Below, in pieces: positions 9,697 to 21,169 of a stretch of 64,000 bases of DNA (its first letter is position 1; the number at the start of each line of letters is the position of its first letter). The position numbers and the translations under genes were made by a program. Origin of the DNA: Mycogone perniciosa (Eukaryota > Ascomycota > Sordariomycetes > Hypocreales > Hypocreaceae); contig JAOALB010000025.1 of assembly GCA_025331125.1 (NCBI GenBank), forward strand, positions 248,001 to 312,000, written 5' to 3'. The notes beneath the pieces were generated by a model, which saw only the letters and a program-made list of their open reading frames with translations, was not told where the DNA came from and made no database searches.

Positions 9697-12580
9697 ATGT
9701 CGAACCCTGAGGATTACACAGTCGGCTGGATCTGTGCTATCACGACCGAATATGTTGCTGCCCAAGCTGTCCTTGACGAAAAGCACGAAGGGCCAGAGAT
9801 GGTCTCCACAAACGATAATAACGATTATACATTGGGCAAAATTGGGAAGCATAACGTTGTTATCGCCATCTTGCCTGGTGGAGAGTATGGTATATCCTCT
9901 GCAGCACGTGTGGCGGCAGATATGTCACACAGTTTCTCTAACGTTAGAATCGGATTGATGGTTGGTATTGGTGGAGGCGCGCCCAGTCGAAAGCACGATA
10001 TTCGCTTGGGAGATGTGGTGGTTAGCTCTCCAGGCGGCAGCAACGGTAGCGTATTCCAGTACGACTTCGGCAAAACCATACAAGGGCAGAGCTTCCAAAC
10101 AACAGGATTCCTGAACCAACCTCCACCAGTTCTACGTGCAGCTGTAGCTGGCCTTCAGGCGCAACATGAGGGCGAAGGAAATCAGCTTGAGGCAGCCATC
10201 GGTGCTGTTCTCGATAAAAAGCCAAGGCTACGGAAGAAATATCGACGACCCGATCCAAGCAGCGACAGGCTGTATCAAAGTAACGTCTGCCACCCTACAA
10301 ACGAGGAATCGGATTGTGCGGTGATATGTGGGGATAATCCGTCAGCCCTCATTTTACGACCCGAAAGGGCGGAAGACGAGGATAATCCGATTATCCATTA
10401 CGGCCTGATCGCTTCAGCAAACCAGCTCATGAAGGATGCTGTGCTTCGAGATAGGCTCGCAGCGGAAAAGGATGTTCTGTGCTTTGAGATGGAAGCGGCG
10501 GGATTAATGAACCACTTTCCGTGTCTAGTCATTCGCGGCATTTGCGACTATTCAGACTCCCACAAGAATAAGGAGTGGCAGGGGTATGCAGCAATGGTGG
10601 CAGCGGTGTACACAAAGGACCTTCTCAATCGAATTGCGCCAAATAGGGTTGAAGCTGAGAAGAAGATCAGTGATATTCTATCTGGTCAGTCCGAGGCTCT
10701 GTAAGTCATACTCTATATTAATTCTATATACAGAGCATCGAGACATTGCAAAGCAGCATCGAGACATTGCAAAGGAGCATCAGGATATTGCAAAGGAGCA
10801 GCGGGATACTGCAAAGAAGCATCAGGACATTGCAATGGAGCATCTCCAAGCCCAGAAAGATTTCGCTAACGAGAGGCTATCCGAAAAAGAAGAAGAGTGT
10901 CACCAGCTATTCCGCCTCACTACTGGTGATAGGGACGCCACATACGAATGGTATAAAGACCGAGTGGAAGAAAGGGTTGAAGACACATGCATGTGGTTCC
11001 TTAATCATAAGCACTTCCAGATATGTTTAGAACAGGACTCCGGCCCCCTGCTGGTATCAGCGGATCCTGGCTGTGGAAAGTCAGTATTAGCCAAGTACCT
11101 GGTCGACTACGACCTGCCACGATCAGCAACTATCTGCTACTTCTTCTTCAAAGACCAAGACCAGAACACCGTCCGGCAAGCTCTTTGCGCACTGCTTCAC
11201 CAATTCTTCTCTCAGAAGCCGTGTCTGATCGAACATGCCATGACAGAATTCCGCAGGGATGGGCAAGGGTTGATCAACTCTACAGAATCGCTCTAGAAGG
11301 TTCTACGAAACGCTATCAAGGATCCCCGGGCAGGGCCTGTAATTATGGTCCTTGATGCCCTAGATGAATGTGCCGAATCCGAGTTTGCGGATCTGATGCG
11401 GAATATAGAGAGCCAATTCCGCAGCGACCAGTTGGGCCAGAGCAAGCTCAAATGCCTTCTAACATACCGCCCATATAAGCAGATCGTGTCTAAGTTCCGC
11501 AGCCTATTAGACGCCTTTCCAAATATACATATACCGGGAGAGGAAGAGTCAGAAGCTATCAGCCAAGAGGTTAATCGCGTTATTACATATCGGATTAATC
11601 AGCTATCAAAGGAAAAGGGCCTCTCCCCCCAAATCATGAGCTACCTAGAGAAAAAATTACAGGAGACTTCCCACCGCACTTATCTCTGGGTATACCTTAT
11701 ATTCGACTATTTAGAGAAAGAAGACTTTAAAAAGACAGTAAAGGGAGTCGAGGCCACTATTACGACACTTCCAAGGAGTATCAATAAGGCATACGAGCAG
11801 ATTCTTACCCGATCCAAGGAGCACCTGATAATTCAGAAGACCTTAAATATCATCTTAGCAGCTAGTCGGCCGCTAAACCTCTTAGAAATAAATATTGCCG
11901 TGAATATAGACGATATATTACAGAATATTCACGACCTCGACTTAGAGGATAAAGAGGACTTTAAGTCGCGTCTTAGATTTTGGTGTGGATTATTTATCTC
12001 AATTTATCATGGCAAGATCTATTTCCTTCATCAAACAGCTCGCGAATTTCTCCTCGCAGATTTAGCATTGCCTACAACTATCCCATCAAAGCTGCGCTGG
12101 CATCACTCTATCACTACCCGCCACGCATACACTATTCTTGCAGAGCTCTGCGTACTCTATCTGGACCTTTTTAACTCTGATGTTGGCCTTCTAACAGGTA
12201 TGGACGGGGAAACCTGCCACTCTGTCAATGGCAACGGCTTTTTAGATTACTCAGCAAAAAATTGGGGTGCTTACTTTCGTGAGGCCAGTATTGTCGATGA
12301 TGCTGCTATTGCACGCTCCGCTTTAAGAATATATAATCCGGATTCGAAGAGCTACTCAGTATGGTTTGGGATTTATTGGCAGACTACAGGTTTCGACGAT
12401 ACTAAGAATTTTACGGATCTTATGGTAGCGTCACATTATGGTCATCATGCTGTCGTCAAGCTACTGCTCGATAAGGGCGCTGATATCGAGGCTGAGAATA
12501 ACAAGAACGGCATAACGCCGCTATGCCAGGCCGCCTATATGGCGCACGATGCTGTCGCTAAGCTGCTGCTCGAGAAGTAA
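9697..12580 (+). pseudogene. NLR-like gene: phosphorylase-fold (PNP_UDP) + NACHT + ankyrin, with one in-frame TAG
   Basis: The start ATG at 9697 gives MSNPEDYTVGWICAITTEY, the opening of fungal NLR-type proteins whose N-terminal effector is a nucleoside-phosphorylase-fold domain. That domain spans about residues 8-310, with VGIGGGAPS, LGDVVVSSP, FEMEAAGLMNHFPCLVIRGICDYSDSHKN. A 49-nt intron at 10685-10733 (donor GTCAGT, acceptor CAG) restores frame; the more obvious GTAAGT at 10701 would give 33 nt and break it. Five heptad repeats follow, then NACHT: Walker A ADPGCGKSVLAKYL at 11065-11106, Walker B VIMVLDALDECA at 11341-11376. The ankyrin part starts near 12415 with about two repeats. Without stops this is 945 codons. 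A TAG at 11294-11296 lies between two blocks in the same frame, where relatives as I recall them have Trp, so the copy is probably dead or read through. The end at 12578 overlaps a GTAAGC donor-like site, so the true C-terminus is uncertain. Confidence 0.8.
10736..10840 (+). repeat. 21-bp tandem repeat encoding heptads (5 units)
   Basis: Five consecutive 21-bp units begin at 10736, 10757, 10778, 10799 and 10820, variants of CATCGAGACATTGCAAAGSAG. They encode HRDIAKQ, HRDIAKE, HQDIAKE, QRDTAKK, HQDIAME. They sit between the phosphorylase-fold domain and the NACHT domain and would form a short charged helix or coiled coil linker. Confidence 0.9.
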
Positions 12581-13690
12581 GCACCTAGTCTTTAAAGTAT
12601 ATAAGCCTAAACTTCTTCTCTTTCTATTATAACTTTGCGATAAAGGGTTAAAGGGGACTGAAATTAATTTATACCATGTATATTTTATTTCTTATTATAA
12701 GCTCTTGTTAGATATATAGGAGTAGCGATTGCAGTATAGATAAGTTTATATATTATGCTATTATAATGCTAAATTAACTAATATATTCCTGCTATTCTGC
12801 TTTTATAAATCACTACTCCTAAGCATTTAATAAAACCCTTTAAATTTTAAGGTTTAAGAGTTATATATATATATATTAATTAGAGAGTTATACTACCTAT
12901 ATAACCAGTCTGCAATATAATTAGGACTATAAAATATATTCCTGCGTAAATTACTATATAAGCAGTTAATAATAATAATACTAAAGTAATGGTATATTAA
13001 TAGGGAAATTAATATATAAATATATATGTAATATAATATACAGTTTATTTTAAAAATATATACAGAATACAGAGTATAGAAGGAGAATATTTTTATATTT
13101 TGCGTTAGCCTTAGCACTGTCTATAATTCACGTGACTTACTGCTGGCCCTATATACTTTAAAAAGACTTTCAAGCTACTTCCTCTCTATAACCTTGCCTT
13201 TAAAAATCCAGAATAGGCCAGGGTCTATGGGGTAATTTGGGGCTAGTTCCCGGCTGTCTAGAAATGGCAATATATGTATATAGATATATACGGCAGGTAC
13301 CGATAATCTGTGCTTAGAAATTCTCAAAGAGTGTAAAGAAGACGGCGATTTCGCTCCCAACTGTATCCTCTTTCTGACTCAGCTGCTTGAAAGAACCCTT
13401 TCTTGTTATTTCCTATCTATCAAGCGGTACCACCTAAAGCACCAACAATACGGCGAAGCTCGGCGTACCGTCTCAAAAGCTCTCCACCAAAGCCCCCAGC
13501 ACCACTCTGGCCTAGACCATTGATCCCCACCAGCGATAACGTACGTCAGCGCAGCAAGCCGCCAACTACTCCGTACTACCACTCCCAACCCATAGCACAC
13601 ATACAATAATACTACGCGACAACCGGCTCACAGGCTTCAATTGCGCGACAAGACACCTGAAGACCCGGAGAATCGAGCGCTACGCCCAAC
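12581..13690. other. AT-rich region, then VPS26 promoter
   Basis: From about 12590 to 13110 the sequence is strikingly rich in A, T and TpA steps, unlike the flanking genes, and has no protein-like frame; it looks like DNA eroded by repeat-induced point mutation. An imperfect inverted repeat lies at 12717-12730 and 12808-12821. From about 13380 normal composition returns and the last 300 bp are the VPS26 promoter and leader, with a TACTCCGTAC motif near 13567. Confidence 0.65.
12717..12821. repeat. imperfect inverted repeat in AT-rich DNA
   Basis: Arms TAGGAGTAGCGATT (12717-12730) and AATCACTACTCCTA (12808-12821) are reverse complements except for one C/T difference, with 77 bp between. It could be the remains of a small hairpin element; the single mismatch is a transition, as expected for repeat-induced mutation. 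Confidence 0.5.
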
Positions 13691-14850
13691 ATGTCGTACT
13701 TCTTCTCAACCCCCGTCGACATCGACATCGTCCTCGAGGACGCCGACGACCGCGCCATGGTCGACGTCAAGCTTGACAAGAACCGCCGCGAAAAGGCGCC
13801 GCTCTACATGGACGGCGAGTCCGTCAAGGGCGCCGTGACCGTCAGGCCCAAGGACGGCAAGCGGCTGGAGCACACAGGGATCAAGGTCCAGTTCATCGGC
13901 ACCATAGGTATGCAGCATGACCCCTGGGCGACGACGGCTGCTCCGTTCGGACTCCTCCCACTCCCCCGATGGACCATGCCCGCCATTCACTTGGGGCTGC
14001 CGCGCCGAAACCACCATCGCACACGTACTGACGGGCTGGCAGAAATGTTCTTTGACCGCGGCAACCACTACGAGTTCCTCTCGCTGAACCAGGAGCTTGC
14101 GGCCCCGGGCGAGCTGCAGCACCCGCAGACGTTCGACTTCAACTTCAAGAACGTGGAGAAGCAGTACGAGTCGTACAACGGCATCAATGTCAAGCTGCGC
14201 TATTTTGTCCGCGTCACCGTGTCGCGCCGCATGGCCGATGTGATCCGCGAGAAGGACATCTGGGTCTACAGCTACCGCATCCCGCCCGAGATGAACAGCA
14301 GCATCAAGATGGACGTCGGCATTGAGGACTGCCTGCACATTGAGTTCGAGTACAGCAAGAGCAAGTATCATCTCAAGGACGTCATCGTCGGCCGCATCTA
14401 CTTCTTGCTCGTCAGGTTGAAGATCAAACACATGGAGCTGTCCATCATCAGGAGAGAGACCACTGGCGCTGCCCCGAATCAGTATAATGAGAGCGAAACG
14501 CTGGTGCGCTTTGAGATTATGGACGGCTCGCCCTCAAGAGGAGAGACCATCCCTATTAGACTGTTCCTCGGAGGTTTTGACTTGACGCCGACGTTCCGGG
14601 ACGTGAACAAGAAGTTTTCAACAAGGTACTATCTGAGTCTTGTCCTCATTGACGAAGGTGAGTAATCCCTACACCACACCCTTGCAGCTTCTGATATCTA
14701 TTCTGACCATGAACAGATGCCCGACGTTACTTCAAACAGTCAGAAATCATCCTCTACCGCCAAGCCCCCGATGCCCCTGCCGTCCCGAATGCAGGCACCC
14801 AGAGTCTGCCTGCACCCCCCGAGAACAAGATTGCTACAGTCCAGGCATAA
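13691..14850 (+). CDS. VPS26: retromer subunit Vps26
   Basis: Vps26 is the arrestin-fold subunit of the retromer cargo-selective complex (with Vps35 and Vps29), which recycles receptors from endosomes to the Golgi. Exons 13691-13907, 14043-14657 and 14717-14850 give 321 aa. The first intron (135 nt, GTATGC...CAG) has a length divisible by three and no stop, so the unspliced frame stays open; I remove it because the join GTIEMFFDRGNHYEFLSL matches the family and the intervening 45 residues do not. The second intron is 59 nt (GTGAGT...CAG) and the join gives LVLIDEDARRYFKQSEIILYR. Family landmarks include VKLRYFVRVTVSR, EKDIWVYSYRIPPE, IEDCLHIEFEYSKSKYHLKDVIVGRIYFLLVRLKIKHMELSIIRRE split over both arrestin lobes. 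Confidence 0.96.
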
Positions 14851-15165
14851 ACCAGCTTAATTAATTTTGGACCTTTTAGTAGTAGCCCCATATCAATGGT
14901 TTGTTTTCTAGCATAGGGATCGGCGTTACACGGGTTTGAAGATGAGGGAACTGTACTTCGTACGGAGTGCTGTAGATAGGTATTTGTCCAAAAAGAGCAG
15001 AAACCAAAACTGATATAATTATCCCTCATTTGACCCTGTACTATTTCCCCGAGGTATCTAGCCCGTGACCTTTTTCTCTCTGCAAAAAAAGAGGATACAG
15101 GTAATCTACATAGTTGGTAGTGTTCTTTGGTGTTTAAGCTTTTGTCTCCCCCCGCCGCGGTCGCC
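14851..15165. other. convergent intergenic region
   Basis: 315 bp between the 3' ends of VPS26 and NUP160. It holds a GTACGGAGTGC motif near 14950 and probably both polyadenylation regions. No gene seen. Confidence 0.6.
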
Positions 15166-18100
15166 TTATGCCATATCCATAACGTCGTCCGCCTCGAATC
15201 CAAACTGGTTGTTCTGGATGGCAGCAATCCGATCCAACTCGTCCTGATATTGCTTCCTGATATCCGCCAACGACACCACCCTGCGCTTCTTCGGTGCATC
15301 TCCATTCTTGTCACCCTCTGGCACGCCCTCATCAAAGATCCATGCCTGCTTGGCATCCACGCAGCTAAGAGCGTTGATGAGAAGCAGATACTGCCTCGTC
15401 ACCGGTGTGTCGAGAATATCCTCCCCTGTGGTCTGATCCCCCTCTCCAACGAGTCTCAGCTTCTGGATCTTGTCCAAAACCACTGAAGCAGCGCCTCGGT
15501 AATTATTGCGTTTGATTCTCCATGAATAAAGCACTTGGTGATAGGGGAAGCCGTGTACGACGTCCATGATGCTCTTGCATCTTTGTGCCAGGATAGCGTC
15601 TACCTCCTCCTGCATGCCAGGGAAAGACAAGCCTACCAGCTCAGTATTGTGATATGTCTCGCACATCTTGTCAACCAACTTTCGAAGATTAGAGTGCCTC
15701 AGCGCTTCATCTTTGATAGAGAGCAAAGTTGTGTGAGCAAGTTCGAACTGAGACGTCACCAGAGCCGCATTGAACAGGCGGCCCAACATATCCGTCTTGA
15801 CGCTGGCATTTTCCGACCTGAGACCAACAAATTGAATCGCCAGTCTGGCAAACTCAACCACATACGAATAGGCCCTCTGTCTTTCGTACAGAGCCACAAT
15901 GTGGGAGTAGTATTTGGCCAAGCCACTGTTCAAGAGGTTCCATTCCGTGTCATCGAGAAGGCCGCTACTATGCCGGTCGAGGTGAACAGTTTCACTCCCT
16001 GTCTCTTCGTTAGCATTCGTTGACATTCATCCAACACTTAAATCTTACCCATTCCAATAGCTGCCTTCTTAAAGTTGATAGCTGCCGACTCGAAATTCTT
16101 GAGGGCCAGGAGAACACGGCCATGAATATAGACCGAGAACGGATTTTGATCGCAAAATGGTGCCAGATCCAAAGCCAAATCGGCTCTTTCCCGCTTGATA
16201 AGCGAGCACTGAATGAGTGACGGTGAAACCTCGATATCACTGTCCGGTGAACAGAGATTGGTAACGAGGTCCGTAATGCTCATCGACAGTGGCTCATCAG
16301 CAATGTTTTCAAAGCCTAGTAGATGCCCAATGTTGACTTCCAGTGCTGTTACAACTTGGACATCATCTCCCTTCCTTGATAGTGTTGGTCCTAAACCTTG
16401 ATCGGGATTGTACAACGGGATTGCCAATTCGGTTTGAGCCAGCCATTTTAATAGCTCCAACCTCCTCAGAGCACTGATGAGCCGTCGGAACATGATGCCG
16501 ATATCGACCCTGTGGTGAAGCGCATCTTCTTCGTTATCAAACTCAAACTCCATGTGGACCAGCAGGACGAGCTGACTGAAGCAAACTTTCCATTGAAGTG
16601 CGATATTCTCCTGAATCGCCTTCATGACGAGTTTCCTTCCAAACTCAGTCAGCGGATAATTGGGATTCCGATTTCTTTCATTCAGCGGTGCAACGACGAG
16701 ATCAAGCACTCTGCGGTAAAGGTCATTCGTCACCACCGAAAAGTTGGCGCCAAGCGCATCCACCACTTGTGCACAATCCTCATCTGTAATTCCGCGCCAG
16801 AAACCAGCCTTGTCCGAGAAGTGTTGTATTCGCTCTAGGTCCGTCTTGGATGATTCCTCAAACAGCTCCGGTCTCAAGGCAGCATTGCAAAGTTGCACAT
16901 AGTTGTCCGAGAAGCCATCAACGAAAGACAATGCAGAGCCAACCAGTGCAGCTTGTCGTCCTAGTCCTTCATCTGGCGCAGAAATGTTGTGGTATAACCG
17001 CTCCAAATGGCTACACTCCCGGATGGCTGAGAGGAGATCGGCGCAGATCACCCAGACCATGTCTGCATCGGGGTCAAGAGCCAAGCCGATGGCTTCTCCT
17101 CGTTGCTTGTCCAGTTCATTAAGGAGTCGATAAAATCGCCGCCATTGGGTCTCGCTCGACGCTCGGAATTGGTCATAATCCATAGCGCCGGATGACCCCC
17201 GCTCAAGAGAAGCCGTAGAGCCAAGAGCAGAGCAAATAGACTCGGCCAGCCCTCGTCCTCTGCTTCCCTCCTTTGACGATCCGAGGCCCCGCTCATATAT
17301 TGCAAGGGCAACCTCCAATGTCGCTTTAGTGAATCTTCCAGGTTGTAAAATCATTTGTAACCACTTCTCTGTGACATCGGTAGGATCGCAAGGGCCGGAT
17401 GTCTCAGCGGCGTGGTTTCTAGTCTCGGAAACAACACCATCCCAGTTTTCTTCCCACGATTGGGCCATGTTCTTTCTATCGAGCTCCAGCCGCTGGACCC
17501 GATACGTCATGTTATTCTTCCACAGTGTCCACAGGTTAATGTGACCTTCCTCTGGAGATGCCAAGATGAAATCGGCCAGCGTCCATATGTCTGAAGATGA
17601 TGGCGTCACCGGAATCAAGCTGCATTTCGGGAATAGGTCCTCAACAGAAATGTGGTGGGCATCTTTGGCAACGATCTTCCAGAACTTGAACTCTCCAGGG
17701 CCGATAGGCGAATAGGTGGCGCATATCCTCTGACCCCGGTTCCTGCCAACAATCTGAACCAGGTTTGACTGGGACGGATCGATAGACCACTTGCCCATCT
17801 CTTGTGGTGTCCTATCGGCGTTCAAAAGGTCTAATGTGTGGAGAATCTGGCCATCATTAACATTCCAGATCCGGATACGGTGGTCGAGGCAAACCGTAAT
17901 TGCAAAGAGGCAGTTGTCAAGTCCGAAATCCGTAACCTGAATAGATGTCGCAGCGCTGTATTCCATGTTGGCCTTCCCGTACTTGATCGTATGCTTCCCC
18001 TGGAACGGCAACAGACTTCTCAGGTTCTGAGCCCATCCTTGGACATTGAAAAATGATTCTTTCCACAGCAAGGTGGCCGCTGCATCCAATTAGCCAAGTA

Positions 18101-18754
18101 CGACCTCTGCAAAACAAATAACTTACCGTCATCCCCTTTCTGTTTGTCAAAGCGAATCATGCCACCATCATTGACCGTAACAAGGAGAGTGTTTGCCGAT
18201 ACCGCGACCATTCGATGCGGGTACTTGAAACTCAAGCCTGCCGGGGCCTGCACCTTGCAAATATCAGGCAATCCAGCATCCACCGCTCCTCTCCTCTTGA
18301 AGAGATCCGGCCTCAGGGTGAAGGTGTACAAATGGCACGTCTGATCCAGGATATGGATACACAAGGCATCATGTTCCTCTGGATCTGAAAACGCCACACA
18401 GCCCGGCTGGATAGGCACCGCAAAGTGGAAGTTGAAAACCAGAGAGGCATCAATCTCCTTATTCTTCTTGCAAACATCCGCCGCCCGGATACTCAACAAG
18501 GTTCCATCTTCCAAAATCCGCCAGAGAAAGCTTTGCGGTGAATCGTGCCATTTTCGTCGGTATATAGAGGCTGTAGTAGCAATATGCTTCAGTCGAAAGG
18601 TCGTCTCATCCTCGACGTCGTGGGAAAGCTTGGAACGGCCCCTGCTGCTGCCAGAACTGGAGGGGACTCGGATGGTGATGATCGACGATGGGGAGGCAGG
18701 TTCGAGGTTCAAGCGGGTCTCTTTGAAGAGATACTGGATCTCGCCCGAATCCAT
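15166..18754 (-). CDS. NUP160: nucleoporin Nup160/Nup120
   Basis: This is a scaffold subunit of the Y-shaped (Nup84/Nup107) nuclear pore subcomplex. Exons 18127-18754, 16049-18079 and 15166-15998, with introns of 47 and 50 nt in phase, give 1163 aa, the usual fungal length. The N-terminus contains YLFKETRLNLEP and a beta-propeller region with LWRILEDGTLLSIR and LDHRIRIWNVNDGQILHTLDL. The last two thirds are helical and end FGFEADDVMDMA. The first intron join reads KGDDAATLLWKESFFNVQGW, the second IGMGSETVHLDRHSSG. The ATG at 18754 is the first available in frame; the frame stays open further upstream without an ATG, so a short upstream exon cannot be excluded. It lies head-to-tail with RAD51. 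Confidence 0.92.
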
Positions 18755-19248
18755 CTCGCCCCCATAAAGCGCATCAGCTATGGACGATGTGGATGGAGAT
18801 CGTGGCGCGGAAATAGTTGGCGCAAATCGTGGGTGATGGTAATGTCAATGGCGGTCGCGTTGCAGGGCGGCAGAATTTCTGTCTCTCCTTCAATATCGCG
18901 CCACGCTAACCCAATCTGGAAATCAGCTACCAAGACTCACAGTTGTTTGTTAATATTACTACGGAGTAATAGGCCAAATGATGAAGATGACAATCAATTT
19001 GACTAGAAAGTACGGAGTACGGAGTGCCAGTATCGGCATGTAAAAAAAAAAAATTTAAAAAAAGTATTGATCAACAGTTTACCATGCTAATGTGTCCATC
19101 TTAACCCGAACACGCTTTATCTCATCATAGCTCTAGTAGGTAAACAGGGGCAGCAAACAGCCAAGTATCCATCAAATAACGCCGAATCCATGCATCTCCT
19201 TCAGATGTCTCCGAGTCTCATCACTCATACAAATCAAATTACAAATAC
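18755..19248. other. intergenic between RAD51 3' end and NUP160 5' end
   Basis: Contains a tandem GTACGGAGTACGGAGT at 19010-19025, an A-rich run near 19042-19062 and the 3' flank of RAD51. No gene seen. Confidence 0.6.
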
Positions 19249-20401
19249 TTAGTCCTTCTCCATGTCCTTTGGTGCTGGATCGCCAATGCCATCCTCACCA
19301 ATGGCAAACAACGTATCGCTCTCTGGTAGACAAGGGCTGTCGTAGATTTTGGCAACTCGTGTCTCACCACGACCTTTCTTCAGACTAATTCTCGTTGTGC
19401 TGGCATGGGCGATAATATTGCCACCAATAGGCTTCTTTGGATCTGGGTTGAACATGGCGCTGGGTCCGCCATCGACCTGCGCAACGACTTGATTGGTGAT
19501 GACGACAGCAATGCCAAATTCATCCGCGAGACGTTGTAAAGTCCTCATGAATTTGGCAAGGTGGGTCTGCCGGTTCGAAAGCTCACCACGACCACAGAAA
19601 TCTGTTCGATAGAGCGAGGTGGCACTGTCAACGATGAGAAGCGAAAATCTCGTCTCGCACATCATGGCCGCTGCCTGATTCAAAAGCTGAAGTTGATGGT
19701 CCGAGTTATACGCACGGGCATATGCAACGTTATCCAGAACCTCCTCGCCTGACAAGCCAAATCGATTGGCAACCGCCAGCAGTCGAACAGGACGGAATGT
19801 GCCTTCGGTATCGATGTAAAGGCATTTGCCCTCGCCGCCACCCATGTCGAACGGTAGCTGGCATGTTACTGCCAGTGTATGACAAATTTGACTCTTTCCG
19901 GTTCTGAACTCGCCAAAAAGCTCCGTCACGGAACCTGTCTCAATACCACCAGCCAGAAGTGTGTCCAGGTTCTTGGATCCGGTCGTGATGGAGATGAGCT
20001 CACTACGTCGCTGATGCATCTCAGTCGCCGTCGTGAAACCCATTGGGACCAACTTCGACGCTAGGTACGGTTAGATTCTTGGCTGAGATTTCAAGATTGA
20101 ACGTCCATACCCTCGCCCAGGATCTTGGTGGCCTTTTGCTCCGAGATACCCTTGATCTGCTCAAGGACCCTCCGCGGCGTATACGCCACCGATTCGACAG
20201 TGTTGAACCCCCCATCAATAACGAGCTGGATATCGCGCTTTGTCAAACCCGCAACACCCTAAAGACGGAATCTGTCAGTGCTGCTCAACACTGTCTTTGA
20301 GAGTTTGGCCATACCTCCAGTGCGGAAAGTGGCGTAGGCGCACCAGGGCCAGTCATGCTACTCTCTTCGCCCACCTGGGCCTCCTCGTACTCCTCGCTCA
20401 T
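19249..20401 (-). CDS. RAD51: DNA recombinase Rad51
   Basis: This eukaryotic RecA-family recombinase forms the nucleoprotein filament for homologous recombination. Exons 20315-20401, 20111-20258 and 19249-20060 (introns 56 and 50 nt) give 348 aa. The N-terminus starts MSEEYEEAQVGEESSMTGPG. The helix-hairpin-helix region (about 25-80) has TPLSALEGVAGLTKRDIQ and KGISEQKATKILGEA. The RecA core has Walker A GEFRTGKS at 128-135, Walker B LLIVD at 219-223, and NQVVAQVDGG with MFNPDPKKPIGGN. Family hallmarks YNSDHQLQLLNQAA and DFCGRGELSNRQ are intact. It is Rad51 rather than Dmc1: the long acidic N-terminal arm and GFTTATEMHQRRSE favour this. The gene appears functional. Confidence 0.97.
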
Positions 20402-21169
20402 TTTGACGATTGTAGAGTTGGCGATCAACTAAAAAGAGCACGACAACAACACAACGCCGTGTACACGTGTAAATTGACGGGATTGCAATATCTATGGCAG
20501 AGTGGCAAAATAAGGGCGTGAGAACGGTGTGTGTTGATAGGCAGGCGCGATCGGACGCGTCGAAGCCAGCAGTTGCCTGACGCCAAATCACGTGGCTATT
20601 ACATTGATTTCTCAACCGACACTTACTTCATAGTGCTTCATAGACAAGGGGTGACAGAAAAATGCGGATCACAAAAGGCATATGCTCATACCACTAAAAA
20701 AGTGCCAGAGAAAGCATAAAATAATTAAACTGACACAATTACCTCGCTTCCATCAATATTTATAGCATTAAGGCCCTTTATCATCACATTATAGCGTTCG
20801 GAAATCAAAGGGCAGAAGACTAACCTGCCGGACATTTTGCGGTCCGCCTTTTTTTTTTTTTGGTTGCCCACTTGCAGGGTAGGAAGACTTCTTTTACCCG
20901 TTGGTTACCCAAGGTCCCCCCCCCCCTCAAACTTCATATTCACAATTCAGACATCACGTTTTAGGAATTATTGTCTAATTTGGTCTTTAATTGAGAAAAT
21001 CTACAAGCAAACTACTCCATTACTATGAAGTCCTGAAATCATGTGGCAACCGTTATTTCCCAACTCCCATCCGATGCAATTCTGAAATGTCAAACTGATC
21101 CCGCATTATTAGGCACGTCCTGATATCCTTGCTGCTCAAGTAGCAGAGTGGTGCTCCATGTAGTCAACC
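20402..21169. other. RAD51 promoter and HSP gene 3' flank
   Basis: Homopolymer runs of T near 20850 and of C near 20920 occur, but no frame of interest. A CACGTGG site at 20591 lies upstream of RAD51. Confidence 0.55.
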
